Shown: piece by piece, positions 1 through 5,485 of the stretch | Layout: every line of letters begins with the position of its first letter | Numbering within the stretch: the first letter of the stretch is position 1 | Assembly: GCA_016927675.1 (NCBI GenBank) | Contig: JAFGMF010000128.1 | Span: 1-5,485, forward strand | Reading direction: 5' to 3' | Length of the DNA: 5,485 nt | DNA from: Candidatus Cloacimonadota bacterium | Lineage (GTDB): Bacteria > Cloacimonadota > Cloacimonadia > Cloacimonadales > TCS61 | Program-made: the position numbers and the translations under genes | Notes under the pieces: generated by a model | The model's input: only the letters and a program-made list of their open reading frames with translations | Told to the model about the DNA's origin: nothing | The model's database searches: none

Positions 1-3000
1 AAATAGATTCCGGAAGAAACTGCTTTCTCATTAGAGTCTGTGCCGTTCCAGATTACCGAGTGCTGACCTGCCGTAAACTGGTTATTCACAAGCTGTTTAA
101 CTTTCTGACCCTTGATGTTGAAAACAGCAATTTCCACTTTTCCATCCATTGGAAGATTATAAGAGATTGTTGTTTCCGGGTTGAAGGGATTGGGGTAATT
201 CTGCTCTACGATCAAAGCTGAAGCAACTGCATTTTCCGGTTGCTGGGCAAAATCATTGAAGGCAGAAAGCTGGGATTCCAATTCTGCGGCTTGAGCATAG
301 AAATCATCTTCTGAGGTAATGCAGACGGTGTAGTTTTCAAAAGAGAGTCTATCTCCATCGATTAGAAGCATCAGTTCGCAGTATGCTTCATCAAGCATGG
401 CATACAGGATCTCATCTTCAGATGTCAATCCGGCAATCTTCTCTTCTATTTTGGCAATCGCAGTAAGGTATTCATTTTCTTTCATATAAGTCTTTATCAC
501 CACATCTGTTTTTGCTTCAGCGAGTTTGGAGACGGGATCGATCTCGATGGAATCCATATAATCGCGCAGGGCTGCATAATCCATAGTAGTTCTGTTTTCG
601 ATGTAATACAAAGTTTTTAAGGCAATTGCAGCTTCCTTTGAATCAGGATAATCATTGATAATATCCTTCAGGATGGGAACTGCCAGATCATAAGCTTCAA
701 CTCCTACATAGCTCAGGGCAAGATTCAGCAATTGGCGTACATAAGGGATAATCGCACCATTGGTAAAATCGTATGTTTCCCAGAGCGGGAAAAACCTGGT
801 ATGATCATATTGCTGCGGGATATTATTGCCATAAACAGGGATCTGCTCGTCACCGGTTTCCCAGTCCAGCGCAGCGAGAACGTATTGATCCCAGTCACCG
901 TTATTATTCGAATCGTTAAATGTATTATCCCCATCCGTCAAGGGATAGAAGAACAGGGTTTTGCCAATATATTCGGTTTTCAGATTATTTTCTATCACAT
1001 TTCCCGAATTTTCGTTGATGATCCTGCCATCCCAACTGTAGATACCATGTTCTTCATTACCATGAATGTAGTTTGTCTGGCAGTTCTGAACAATATAATC
1101 ATTCAGATAGATTCCATTTCCACCATTGTTATAGATATTACAGTTGAATATGCCAAGCTCATCACCGCCACCACCGGTAGATTGATAAACGAGATGTAAT
1201 CCGTCCCAGCCGTTATCATAAATATCCGTATAGGAAATTGCTATATCCGAACCATGCACAAAGATCGTACCTTGAATAGAATTGGTGAATTCACAGTGAT
1301 TAGCGGGACTGCCTTCGATTCTCAGCAGATTAATATCTCTTACATAAATTGAATTGCAGTCATCAAACCGGGAGTTGTAGATATCCAGATTACCATTGTT
1401 ATCTTCTCCGGTCATTACAATGCCGCAAGCGGAGAAATTGCAGTTGGTGAATTCAGAAGTGCTGTTAATCGATCCCGCATCGATCTCAAAACCGTTCCAT
1501 CTCTTCGTGGAAGTGGAATAGATCTCAATTTCGGGCTGGTTAGTAAAATATTCAATATCACCAGCCTGGATCACACCGCCGTTTTGGGCAATGATCCGAT
1601 CCCCCGGACACCAGTCGCAGCGAAGTTTTGCTTCATCGCCGGATACAAAAGTTCCCCAGTCGAGGGTCAGCTGAGCACCGACACCATCAACAATGACAGC
1701 AGAGTGATCAGTAAGATGCAATCCTGCTCCTTCAAAGAGGATAAACTCTCCATCATCTATAACATAAACAGAGGAAGAATGAGAAACATGGAAAGCTGCA
1801 TTTGCTTGAAGATCAACCTCTCCCAGAATATTAATCTTGTACTGGGAAGCAAAATTAACTTCAGCATTAACATCAAGAGTGCAGTTTTCCAGCAGGGTGA
1901 GATCATCAGTTATCAGAACATCGGAATCCCAATCGGTATTCTGGCTTATTGTTCCGGAAGCAAAAACAGGCGGATTTGCTAAATTGATGATTTCGACATC
2001 TCCGTAAGGAGAAAAAACTGCCAGGTTATAGCGGGGAAGTTGAGAACCGCTGGCTGTTCCGGAGGTGATTCCCCAGAAATCGGTGTTCTCGATATAGTAC
2101 AGGTCATAATCGGCGTAATTTGTACCTCTATACGCGTACATATTAAGGCCATCTGAAAATATGAAATTGGCTCTCTCGTTTGATCCGATCAAACTGGAAT
2201 TTACATTAAAGTCATAGCTGAGGGCATTATACATTCCCTGAATAACATCACCACCGGCTTCCTCGATATTTGCCAGGACGTAATGAAAATATAATTCACT
2301 GTCGATCCAGCTGGTGAGCTGGGTGTCGCTGGTTGGATTTGCTACGGGAACACCATCCCAGTTCGAAGTGTGAAGCGGCTCGTCAAACCACCCCGGATGC
2401 AGAGCCTCCGTTCTGTTATAAAACTTCGTTTTCATATTTGAAATTGTAAAGTAACCGTTATGCTCAAAAGTATAACAGGTTTCTCCTGTTTCCAATTGCA
2501 TTCTGAAAGGATGATTGCCATGACCACCGGTACCTTCTCTGTCGTGTCCCAGTACAATTAAAGCTTCAGTATCGGAATCCATTATCTTGGGTATGATGAC
2601 TTCATCCAGGGGTTCCGAATAATCCCATTGCCAATGAGAATTATTATCACCATACCAGGTTGAGTTATTTACCCATGTACCACTGGAATCTCTATTGGTT
2701 TTATACCACGCTTGATTTTGATTATCATAATAATTATTTACGTTAAAGTAAATAGAACTATCATCAGAATAATAAATTACACCATAACCATCATTCTGAT
2801 AAGTGGAACCCGATTCATCTTTCATGAACTGGAAAAAATCATAAGGATCATCCCAATCTTCCGATTGTGAACCGAGCCAGGAAATGTTACTCCCTATTTT
2901 GGCTATCATTGCCATCATCTCACAATCTGCATATAATACCACAGAACCTGAAATAAACCCTAGTATCATTGCCAATATCATAAATCTCTTAATGTTTTTA

Positions 3001-3008
3001 TTAAGCAT
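1..3008 (-). CDS. Secreted modular protein: class II glutamine amidotransferase-like domain, beta-helix, helical region, C-terminal sorting module (3' end outside window)
   Basis: One open frame of 1002 codons without a stop; only the last few residues are missing. Residues 1-27 form a signal peptide (Lys/Arg-rich start, hydrophobic core, LYA before D28). Residues 29 to about 300 match class II glutamine amidotransferases of the YafJ type: C29-EMMAMIAKIG (nucleophile position), NDGYGVIYY at 72-80, GHDREGTGG from 154 (R157 as the conserved Arg), NHPF at 165-168, EHNG at 182-185 (oxyanion Asn-Gly) and DSELYFHYVL from 236. Residues about 345-660 have short repeated turns rich in Asn, Cys and Gly (for example NCNIYNNGGNGIYL), typical of a right-handed parallel beta-helix. 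A DxNxNGDWD loop lies at 699-707. Residues about 757-925 look all-helical and TPR-like. From 935, EQNYPNPFNPETTISYNLP and FNIKGQKVK mark a FlgD-like/T9SS type A sorting module. The ATG at 3006-3008 is chosen because a good Shine-Dalgarno and the signal peptide follow from it. Substrate is unknown. Domain calls are by eye. Confidence 0.9.
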   Translation of the reverse strand, partial: MLNKNIKRFMILAMILGFISGSVVLYADCEMMAMIAKIGSNISWLGSQSEDWDDPYDFFQFMKDESGSTYQNDGYGVIYYSDDSSIYFNVNNYYDNQNQAWYKTNRDSSGTWVNNSTWYGDNNSHWQWDYSEPLDEVIIPKIMDSDTEALIVLGHDREGTGGHGNHPFRMQLETGETCYTFEHNGYFTISNMKTKFYNRTEALHPGWFDEPLHTSNWDGVPVANPTSDTQLTSWIDSELYFHYVLANIEEAGGDVIQGMYNALSYDFNVNSSLIGSNERANFIFSDGLNMYAYRGTNYADYDLYYIENTDFWGITSGTASGSQLPRYNLAVFSPYGDVEIINLANPPVFASGTISQNTDWDSDVLITDDLTLLENCTLDVNAEVNFASQYKINILGEVDLQANAAFHVSHSSSVYVIDDGEFILFEGAGLHLTDHSAVIVDGVGAQLTLDWGTFVSGDEAKLRCDWCPGDRIIAQNGGVIQAGDIEYFTNQPEIEIYSTSTKRWNGFEIDAGSINSTSEFTNCNFSACGIVMTGEDNNGNLDIYNSRFDDCNSIYVRDINLLRIEGSPANHCEFTNSIQGTIFVHGSDIAISYTDIYDNGWDGLHLVYQSTGGGGDELGIFNCNIYNNGGNGIYLNDYIVQNCQTNYIHGNEEHGIYSWDGRIINENSGNVIENNLKTEYIGKTLFFYPLTDGDNTFNDSNNNGDWDQYVLAALDWETGDEQIPVYGNNIPQQYDHTRFFPLWETYDFTNGAIIPYVRQLLNLALSYVGVEAYDLAVPILKDIINDYPDSKEAAIALKTLYYIENRTTMDYAALRDYMDSIEIDPVSKLAEAKTDVVIKTYMKENEYLTAIAKIEEKIAGLTSEDEILYAMLDEAYCELMLLIDGDRLSFENYTVCITSEDDFYAQAAELESQLSAFNDFAQQPENAVASALIVEQNYPNPFNPETTISYNLPMDGKVEIAVFNIKGQKVKQLVNNQFTAGQHSVIWNGTDSNEKAVSSGIY

Positions 3009-3015
3009 AATAAAA

Positions 3016-3022
3016 TCTCCTA
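3016..3022 (-). promoter_or_regulatory. Ribosome binding site of the large secreted protein
   Basis: Read on the minus strand this is TAGGAGA. Its AGGAG core ends 8 bases before the ATG at 3008, which is normal spacing and fixes the start ahead of the in-frame ATG codons at residues 10 and 14. Confidence 0.8.
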
Positions 3023-3067
3023 CAGAAGTTGTTTCTCAATAGAAAGATTCCGAATTATTGAAGTTTA

Positions 3068-3096
3068 ATTTTCTAATGAGAATGATTAAAAGTCTA
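3068..3096 (-). promoter_or_regulatory. Candidate promoter of the large secreted protein
   Basis: On the minus strand TAGACT (3091-3096) resembles a -35 box at 4 of 6 bases. After 17 bases GAAAAT (3068-3073) resembles a -10 box at 4 of 6. The surroundings are AT-rich, so chance matches are likely. A palindrome sits just upstream of the -35 element. This is inference from sigma-70 consensus, and the organism's own consensus is unknown. Confidence 0.3.
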
Positions 3097-3099
3097 ATA

Positions 3100-3113
3100 C
3101 CAGATGAATCTGG
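3100..3113 (-). repeat. Palindrome CCAGAT-TC-ATCTGG upstream of the large gene
   Basis: Perfect 6-base arms with a 2-base spacer, 92 bases upstream of the start codon. As RNA it folds as a 5-bp stem with a UUCA loop. The flanks AATAC and GTATT (3096-3118) can extend the pairing past a 3-base bulge. It could be a regulator operator or a leader hairpin. No T-run follows it, so it is not an intrinsic terminator. A similar element precedes the barrel gene at 4266-4281. Confidence 0.5.
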
Positions 3114-3760
3114 CAGTATTTGTTTTGGTTTAATGATTTTTTCTTAATTCGGGTTACGGTACGGTTAAAATTACTTTTATTTAAGGAGCTCTCATCTCTT
3201 TTCCCTCCTGTAATTTGCCAGTTTACATTGAGCAAGACTTTGCTGCGCACCGTGAGAATCTTTCGGTGAAGATTTCTACGTCAGCCGTATAAACGACAAT
3301 TGATTTACAAATGACGTAGATTACTCCGCAGATATTATCGTTACTGGTATTCTTCGTAAGAACAACCATAAGAAAATATTAGCTGTCGGTGGTTAGAGAA
3401 AATGATACTTATGGTAATCAGCAGACAGCAACGAGTTTTCATGATAAAAGACTTTCTTTAGACTTTTTCAGGCAAACCAGATTGAATATTATTACCAGGA
3501 AGAGACTTTTACTGTTTCTGATTTACGCAACAGGAACTGTGAAAGACAGCAAGTTAGACGATGTTCCCAGACTTCAATTTACCTGTGGCTTTCGAATGCA
3601 ATCTTCAGGAGTCCAGAAATTAAATTACAGGAAAAATCAGGCAACATAATTTTTTCCCAGTAATCCCAAACCATGAGTTATATGGTTGTTATTTTGCCTG
3701 TTTACGGCATTCTATCTCTATTTTTTTTGACGCCGATACGATGTCGACTGCAGGTATTAT
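3114..3760. other. Gene-free stretch with inverted repeats
   Basis: No frame here gives a protein I recognise or one with convincing start signals. The longest frame, 86 codons from a GTG at 3389 on the plus strand, has no ribosome binding site and a composition like noncoding DNA. On the minus strand there is a 33-codon frame from 3442 with a hydrophobic N-terminus and a 48-codon frame from 3369. Neither is supported. What can be seen is a set of short inverted repeats: 3248-3252 with 3264-3268, 3257-3262 with 3269-3274, 3275-3283 with 3312-3320, and 3350-3354 with 3358-3362. The stretch may hold decayed sequence, a long leader for the large gene, or an unrecognised RNA. Confidence 0.5.
3275..3320. 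repeat. 9-base inverted repeat TCTACGTCA / TGACGTAGA
   Basis: Perfect 9-base arms (3275-3283 and 3312-3320) separated by 28 bases. The arms contain the palindromic core ACGT. Two smaller possible hairpins lie directly to the left (3248-3274) and compete with each other for the same bases. There is no T-run after the right arm on either strand, so this is not a standard terminator. It could be a pair of operator half-sites, a structured RNA stem, or the ends of a vanished element. No function is assigned. Confidence 0.5.
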
Positions 3761-3780
3761 AAAAAAACGAAACCGGCTCG
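3761..3780 (-). terminator. Weak possible terminator downstream of the decayed sorting-module gene
   Basis: On the minus strand CGAG-CCGGT-TTCG forms only a 4-bp stem including a G-U pair, followed directly by seven T's (3761-3767). It lies about 35 bases after the stop at 3816-3818, as expected for the end of that unit. The short stem makes the call weak. Confidence 0.3.
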
Positions 3781-3815
3781 ATAATATTCCTGAACTGGTA
3801 CATGGCTTCATGTAA

Positions 3816-4217
3816 CTATTTCAACAGTAACTTTTTCTGCGATATTATTATATTGGTGGCCATTCTGATTCGATATACATAAACACCTGATGATACAGAT
3901 TTATGATCGTTATCTGTCCCATCCCGAACCACACTTCTCATGCCACTCGATAAATCAGGATCAAGGATCGCCCGAAGTGATCTTACCTTTTGGCCTTTGA
4001 TATTAAAGATTTCAATGACCGGATTTTCGACATTATCGGGTAATTTATAACTGATAGTAGCTATGAGATTAAAATGATTTGGATAATTGCAAAGTTTTAG
4101 ATCAGTTAGTTTTTGAATTACATGACTTGATACTGGGATGAACGCAGTTGGATGATATTTTTGAATATTTTTGAATAATGTTATCAATAAAACTAATGAA
4201 ATGTTTTTAAATTTGAC
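3816..4217 (-). pseudogene. Decayed remnant of a secreted protein: orphan C-terminal sorting module
   Basis: The frame ends at TAG (3816-3818). Its last 80 or so residues are homologous to the C-terminal module of the large protein at 1-3008. NYPNHFNLIATISYKLP here matches NYPNPFNPETTISYNLP there. FNIKGQKVR, a DGTDN turn and SVSSGVYVYR follow, then the usual terminal KKLLLK. Key positions are altered: two motif prolines became His and Leu, and the Trp expected before the DGTDN turn is Arg. No ATG or ribosome binding site is present; the nearest plain start is a TTG at 4187. Further upstream in the same frame, VKFKNISLVLLITLF (from 4217) resembles a signal peptide whose Met codon is now GTC. 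This suggests a gene that lost its cargo region and start codon. An alternative is a short functional protein started at TTG, which I consider less likely. Confidence 0.6.
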
Positions 4218-4265
4218 AAAGTAATTTCAATATAAACTTTTTAACACTGAATGCTTTTCTCAAAT

Positions 4266-4281
4266 CTGATCTTCAGATCAG
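4266..4281 (+). repeat. Palindrome CTGATCT-TC-AGATCAG upstream of the barrel gene
   Basis: Perfect 7-base arms with a 2-base spacer, 62 bases before the ATG at 4344. As RNA it folds as a 6-bp stem with a UUCA loop, the same loop sequence as the hairpin before the large gene. It sits just upstream of a candidate -35 element, where an activator or repressor could bind. No T-run follows, so a terminator is unlikely. Confidence 0.5.
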
Positions 4282-4287
4282 GGTAAC

Positions 4288-4318
4288 TTGATTTATATCA
4301 GAACTCGAAAGGCATAAA
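4288..4318 (+). promoter_or_regulatory. Candidate promoter of the outer-membrane barrel gene
   Basis: TTGATT (4288-4293) matches the -35 consensus at 4 of 6 bases, and CATAAA (4313-4318) matches the -10 at 4 of 6. The spacer is 19 bases, longer than ideal. It would give a short leader before the ATG. A perfect TTGACA also occurs at 4213-4218, but its nearest TATAAA (4231-4236) is only 12 bases away, so it is not a normal pair. Low confidence. Confidence 0.25.
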
Positions 4319-4343
4319 TAAATTATCTATCACAAAGGAAACA

Positions 4344-4895
4344 ATGAAAAAAAATATTCTGATTTTAGTTGTTATACTGCTTTTTATTTCCAGGTTGCAT
4401 TCATTAAAAAGTGATTTTCTTTTCACTATTGGAACAGCATTTATTGTATCATCACGAGAAGGATATAATCCAGCAATATCTGCTTCTTTTGGACTCGATG
4501 TATGGGTTCATAACAGGATATCCATAGGTTTCCAACCTGAGGGCAGTTATTCCAAAATTTATGCTGCTACAATCGTTGACTCTTGTAAATATGAGGAAAA
4601 GTGGGATGTTTCATTTCCCCTTACAGTTAAGTATTTTATCTCAACTCAAGGAGCTATCGAATTCTATTCTACTGGAAGTTACGGATTTCTTATTGCCGCA
4701 AAACAAGGCAAGAAGTTAAAAAAAAATTTATCTATTAATTTCATCAATACCCTTATCTGGGGTTTTGGTTTTAAATATAAAAAAGCCTTTCTTGAACTAA
4801 CCTGCACATATCCGTATAACGATCCTGGGGATTTCTTCCAGGTCAATATCAGAGCAGGATTTGCCTTGCCACTGAATTATAAGAAGCAATATTAG
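4344..4895 (+). CDS. Small outer-membrane beta-barrel protein
   Basis: This 183-residue protein starts MKKN, followed by a hydrophobic stretch (ILILVVILLFIS) ending near RLHS, a clear signal peptide of about 20 residues. The mature part consists of alternating hydrophobic and polar segments with aromatic residues at strand ends, for example FLFTIGTAFIV, AISASFGLDVWV, ISIGFQPEGSYS, FPLTVKYFIS, AIEFYSTGSYGFLI, TLIWGFGFKYK, AFLELTCTYP and VNIRAGFALPL. That pattern fits an eight-stranded or similar barrel of the outer-membrane protein beta-barrel class found across the FCB group. There is no OmpA-type peptidoglycan-binding domain. AAAGGAA at 4334-4340 is the ribosome binding site, with slightly short spacing to the ATG. 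The gene is visibly AT-rich: 17 of 60 bases are G or C at 4381-4440, against 27 of 60 at 1441-1500 in the large gene. Specific role is unknown. Confidence 0.75.
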   Translation: MKKNILILVVILLFISRLHSLKSDFLFTIGTAFIVSSREGYNPAISASFGLDVWVHNRISIGFQPEGSYSKIYAATIVDSCKYEEKWDVSFPLTVKYFISTQGAIEFYSTGSYGFLIAAKQGKKLKKNLSINFINTLIWGFGFKYKKAFLELTCTYPYNDPGDFFQVNIRAGFALPLNYKKQY

Positions 4896-4938
4896 CTAAA
4901 ATTGTATATTTTGTACAACTAATCTTCTAGTCTAACTG

Positions 4939-4982
4939 AAAAGAAAAAAATGCAGGGTGGCGGAGCTTATCCGTCACCCTGC
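4939..4982 (-). terminator. Intrinsic terminator of the tRNA operon
   Basis: Read on the minus strand, an 8-bp stem GCAGGGTG/CACCCTGC (4952-4959 with 4975-4982) continues past one A-C mismatch into 4 more pairs around a TAAGC loop. It is followed, after one A, by TTTTTTTCTTTT (4939-4950). It starts 4 bases after the encoded CCA of tRNA-Glu. On the plus strand the stem also forms but no T-run follows, so it is oriented for the tRNA operon and is at best a poor terminator for the barrel gene. Confidence 0.9.
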
Positions 4983-4986
4983 GAAA

Positions 4987-5062
4987 TGGCATCCCGTAGG
5001 GGAATCGAACCCCTGTTGCAGGAATGAAAATCCTGAGTCCTAGGCCACTAGACGAACGGGAC
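4987..5062 (-). tRNA. tRNA-Glu (anticodon TTC)
   Basis: A 76-base cloverleaf including an encoded CCA (4987-4989). The acceptor stem is GTCCCGT with ACGGGAT, having a G-U pair at its end, and the discriminator base is G. The anticodon arm is CAGGA-TTTTCAT-TCCTG, with anticodon TTC at 5026-5028. The T arm is AGGGG-TTCGATT-CCCCT. The D-arm sequence GTCTAGTGGCCTAGGAC is typical of bacterial tRNA-Glu. It is the second gene of a two-tRNA operon, 15 bases after tRNA-Lys, and is followed directly by the terminator. Confidence 0.97.
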
Positions 5063-5077
5063 ACAATTATTCTATTC

Positions 5078-5152
5078 TGGTGAGCCTGGATGGACTTGAA
5101 CCATCGACTCTCTGATTAAAAGTCAGATACTCTACCACTGAGTTACAGGCCC
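5078..5152 (-). tRNA. tRNA-Lys (anticodon TTT)
   Basis: A 75-base cloverleaf with encoded CCA (5078-5080) and discriminator A. The acceptor stem is GGGCCTG with CAGGCTC, with one G-U pair at the second position. The anticodon arm is TCTGA-CTTTTAA-TCAGA, with anticodon TTT at 5118-5120. The T arm contains GGTTCAAGTCC. It is the first gene of the operon, about 13 bases after the predicted transcription start. Confidence 0.97.
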
Positions 5153-5171
5153 AAAGTTATTACGAAGCGCC

Positions 5172-5222
5172 AAACTAAAAACCCCCAATTTCTATGTCAA
5201 TATTTTTTGTTTTAAAAAATCA
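5172..5222 (-). promoter_or_regulatory. tRNA operon promoter with AT-rich upstream element and GC-rich discriminator
   Basis: On the minus strand a perfect TTGACA (5195-5200) is followed after exactly 17 bases by TAGTTT (5172-5177), a weak -10. Just downstream is GGCGC, a GC-rich discriminator before the expected start near 5165. Upstream, 5201-5222 is almost pure A/T with A and T tracts, like an UP element. Strong -35, UP-like DNA and a GC-rich discriminator are known features of stable-RNA promoters under stringent (ppGpp) control. Such regulation here is inferred. Confidence 0.65.
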
Positions 5223-5233
5223 TTGCCTTTTTT

Positions 5234-5262
5234 TAGTCCTTTTAACAGATTGCAATTATAAA
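5234..5262 (+). promoter_or_regulatory. Weak candidate promoter of the HD phosphohydrolase gene
   Basis: TATAAA (5257-5262) matches the -10 consensus at 5 of 6 bases and lies 32 bases before the GTG start. The -35 position 17 bases upstream is TAGTCC, only 3 of 6. It would be divergent from the tRNA promoter in the same spacer. Confidence 0.3.
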
Positions 5263-5294
5263 TCTTTTTGAATTATCTTTTTGTGGGAGGAAGA

Positions 5295-5485
5295 GTGAAC
5301 ATCTCAGTTAAACAGCAAAGTCTGGAACGGCAGATTTTGAAGAATTTGACCGGAAGAGCCCTGGAGGTTGTCCAATTTGTCTTTACTGATCCTGAAATTC
5401 AAGCTTTGCAGGATTATGCAAATACGGTATCGATCAAGCGGCTGGGTTATAACGATCATGGTCCTGTACACATGCGTAAAACAGC
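5295..5485 (+). CDS. HD-superfamily phosphohydrolase, N-terminal part (3' end outside window)
   Basis: 63 complete codons are visible, starting at GTG (5295-5297) after GGGAGGA (5285-5291). An in-frame GTG at 5283 would overlap that ribosome binding site, so the downstream start is preferred. The N-terminus is helical (LERQILKNLTGRALEVVQF), with no signal peptide, so the protein is probably cytoplasmic. Residues 46-61 (SIKRLGYNDHGPVHMR) match the opening motif of a prokaryotic HD-domain family, in which a His in an HGxxH context begins the H...HD...D metal-binding set. The HD pair itself would lie beyond the edge. Such enzymes hydrolyse phosphate esters, often of nucleotides, using a divalent metal. 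The substrate cannot be told from this fragment. Confidence 0.75.
   Translation, partial: MNISVKQQSLERQILKNLTGRALEVVQFVFTDPEIQALQDYANTVSIKRLGYNDHGPVHMRKT

Noticed and set aside
732..1199. 155-codon open frame on the plus strand
   Set aside because: It lies wholly inside the well-supported minus-strand coding region, has no recognisable domain and is a shadow frame.
1584..1982. 132-codon open frame on the plus strand
   Set aside because: It is antisense to the beta-helix region of the large protein, with no ribosome binding site and no family resemblance.
3223..3369. 48-codon minus-strand frame overlapping the previous one
   Set aside because: No start signals and no similarity I recognise. 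It could be a frameshifted continuation of the 33-codon frame, but no protein family supports that.
3341..3442. 33-codon minus-strand frame beginning MKTRCCLLITISIIF, possible small secreted peptide
   Set aside because: The hydrophobic start is suggestive, but there is no clear ribosome binding site, the frame is short and nothing supports expression.
3389..3649. 86-codon open frame starting at GTG on the plus strand
   Set aside because: There is no ribosome binding site, no domain or membrane segment of note, and its residue mix is like translated noncoding DNA.
3743..3754. GTCGACTGCAG resembling adjacent cloning sites of a vector
   Set aside because: The flanking sequence does not match any common polylinker and the surroundings look like native AT-rich DNA, so a chance match is more likely than vector contamination.
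4900..4920. TTGTA...TACAA inverted repeat after the barrel gene as a possible plus-strand terminator
   Set aside because: The stem is 5 A/T-rich pairs with no T-run after it, too weak to call.
1..5485. CRISPR array, insertion sequence or phage module
   Set aside because: No regularly spaced repeats, no transposase-like frame and no terminal repeats with target duplication were seen.

Overview
The window most likely comes from an anaerobic bacterium of the FCB group, and Candidatus Cloacimonadota is my best guess. The basis is the C-terminal module of the large secreted protein, which carries a YPNPFNPETTI-type motif followed by FNIKGQKVK. A second, decayed copy of the module lies nearby. This assignment rests on remembered family features and no database search was run.

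Layout. Positions 1-3008 (minus strand) are one uninterrupted reading frame of 1002 codons that runs off the left edge. It encodes a secreted modular protein with a signal peptide, a class II glutamine amidotransferase-like (Ntn-hydrolase) domain, a right-handed beta-helix region, an all-helical TPR-like region and a C-terminal FlgD/T9SS-type sorting module. Positions 3009-3815 hold no convincing gene, only a leader or promoter area and several inverted repeats. Positions 3816-4217 (minus) are an orphaned, mutated copy of the C-terminal sorting module with a signal-peptide-like stretch in the same frame, probably the remains of a gene that lost its middle. Positions 4344-4895 (plus) encode a small outer-membrane beta-barrel protein. 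Positions 4939-5222 (minus) form a complete small stable-RNA operon of promoter, tRNA-Lys(TTT), tRNA-Glu(TTC) and intrinsic terminator. At 5295 (plus) an HD-superfamily phosphohydrolase begins and runs off the right edge.

How the parts relate. The large protein, the decayed sorting module and the barrel protein are all cell-envelope or exported products, but each appears to be its own transcription unit. The tRNA operon and the HD gene are housekeeping units that diverge from a shared spacer of about 140 bases. The most interesting item is the exported amidotransferase-like domain. Its expected catalytic cysteine lies two residues after the predicted signal-peptide cleavage point, and the domain is fused to a beta-helix and a surface-sorting tail.
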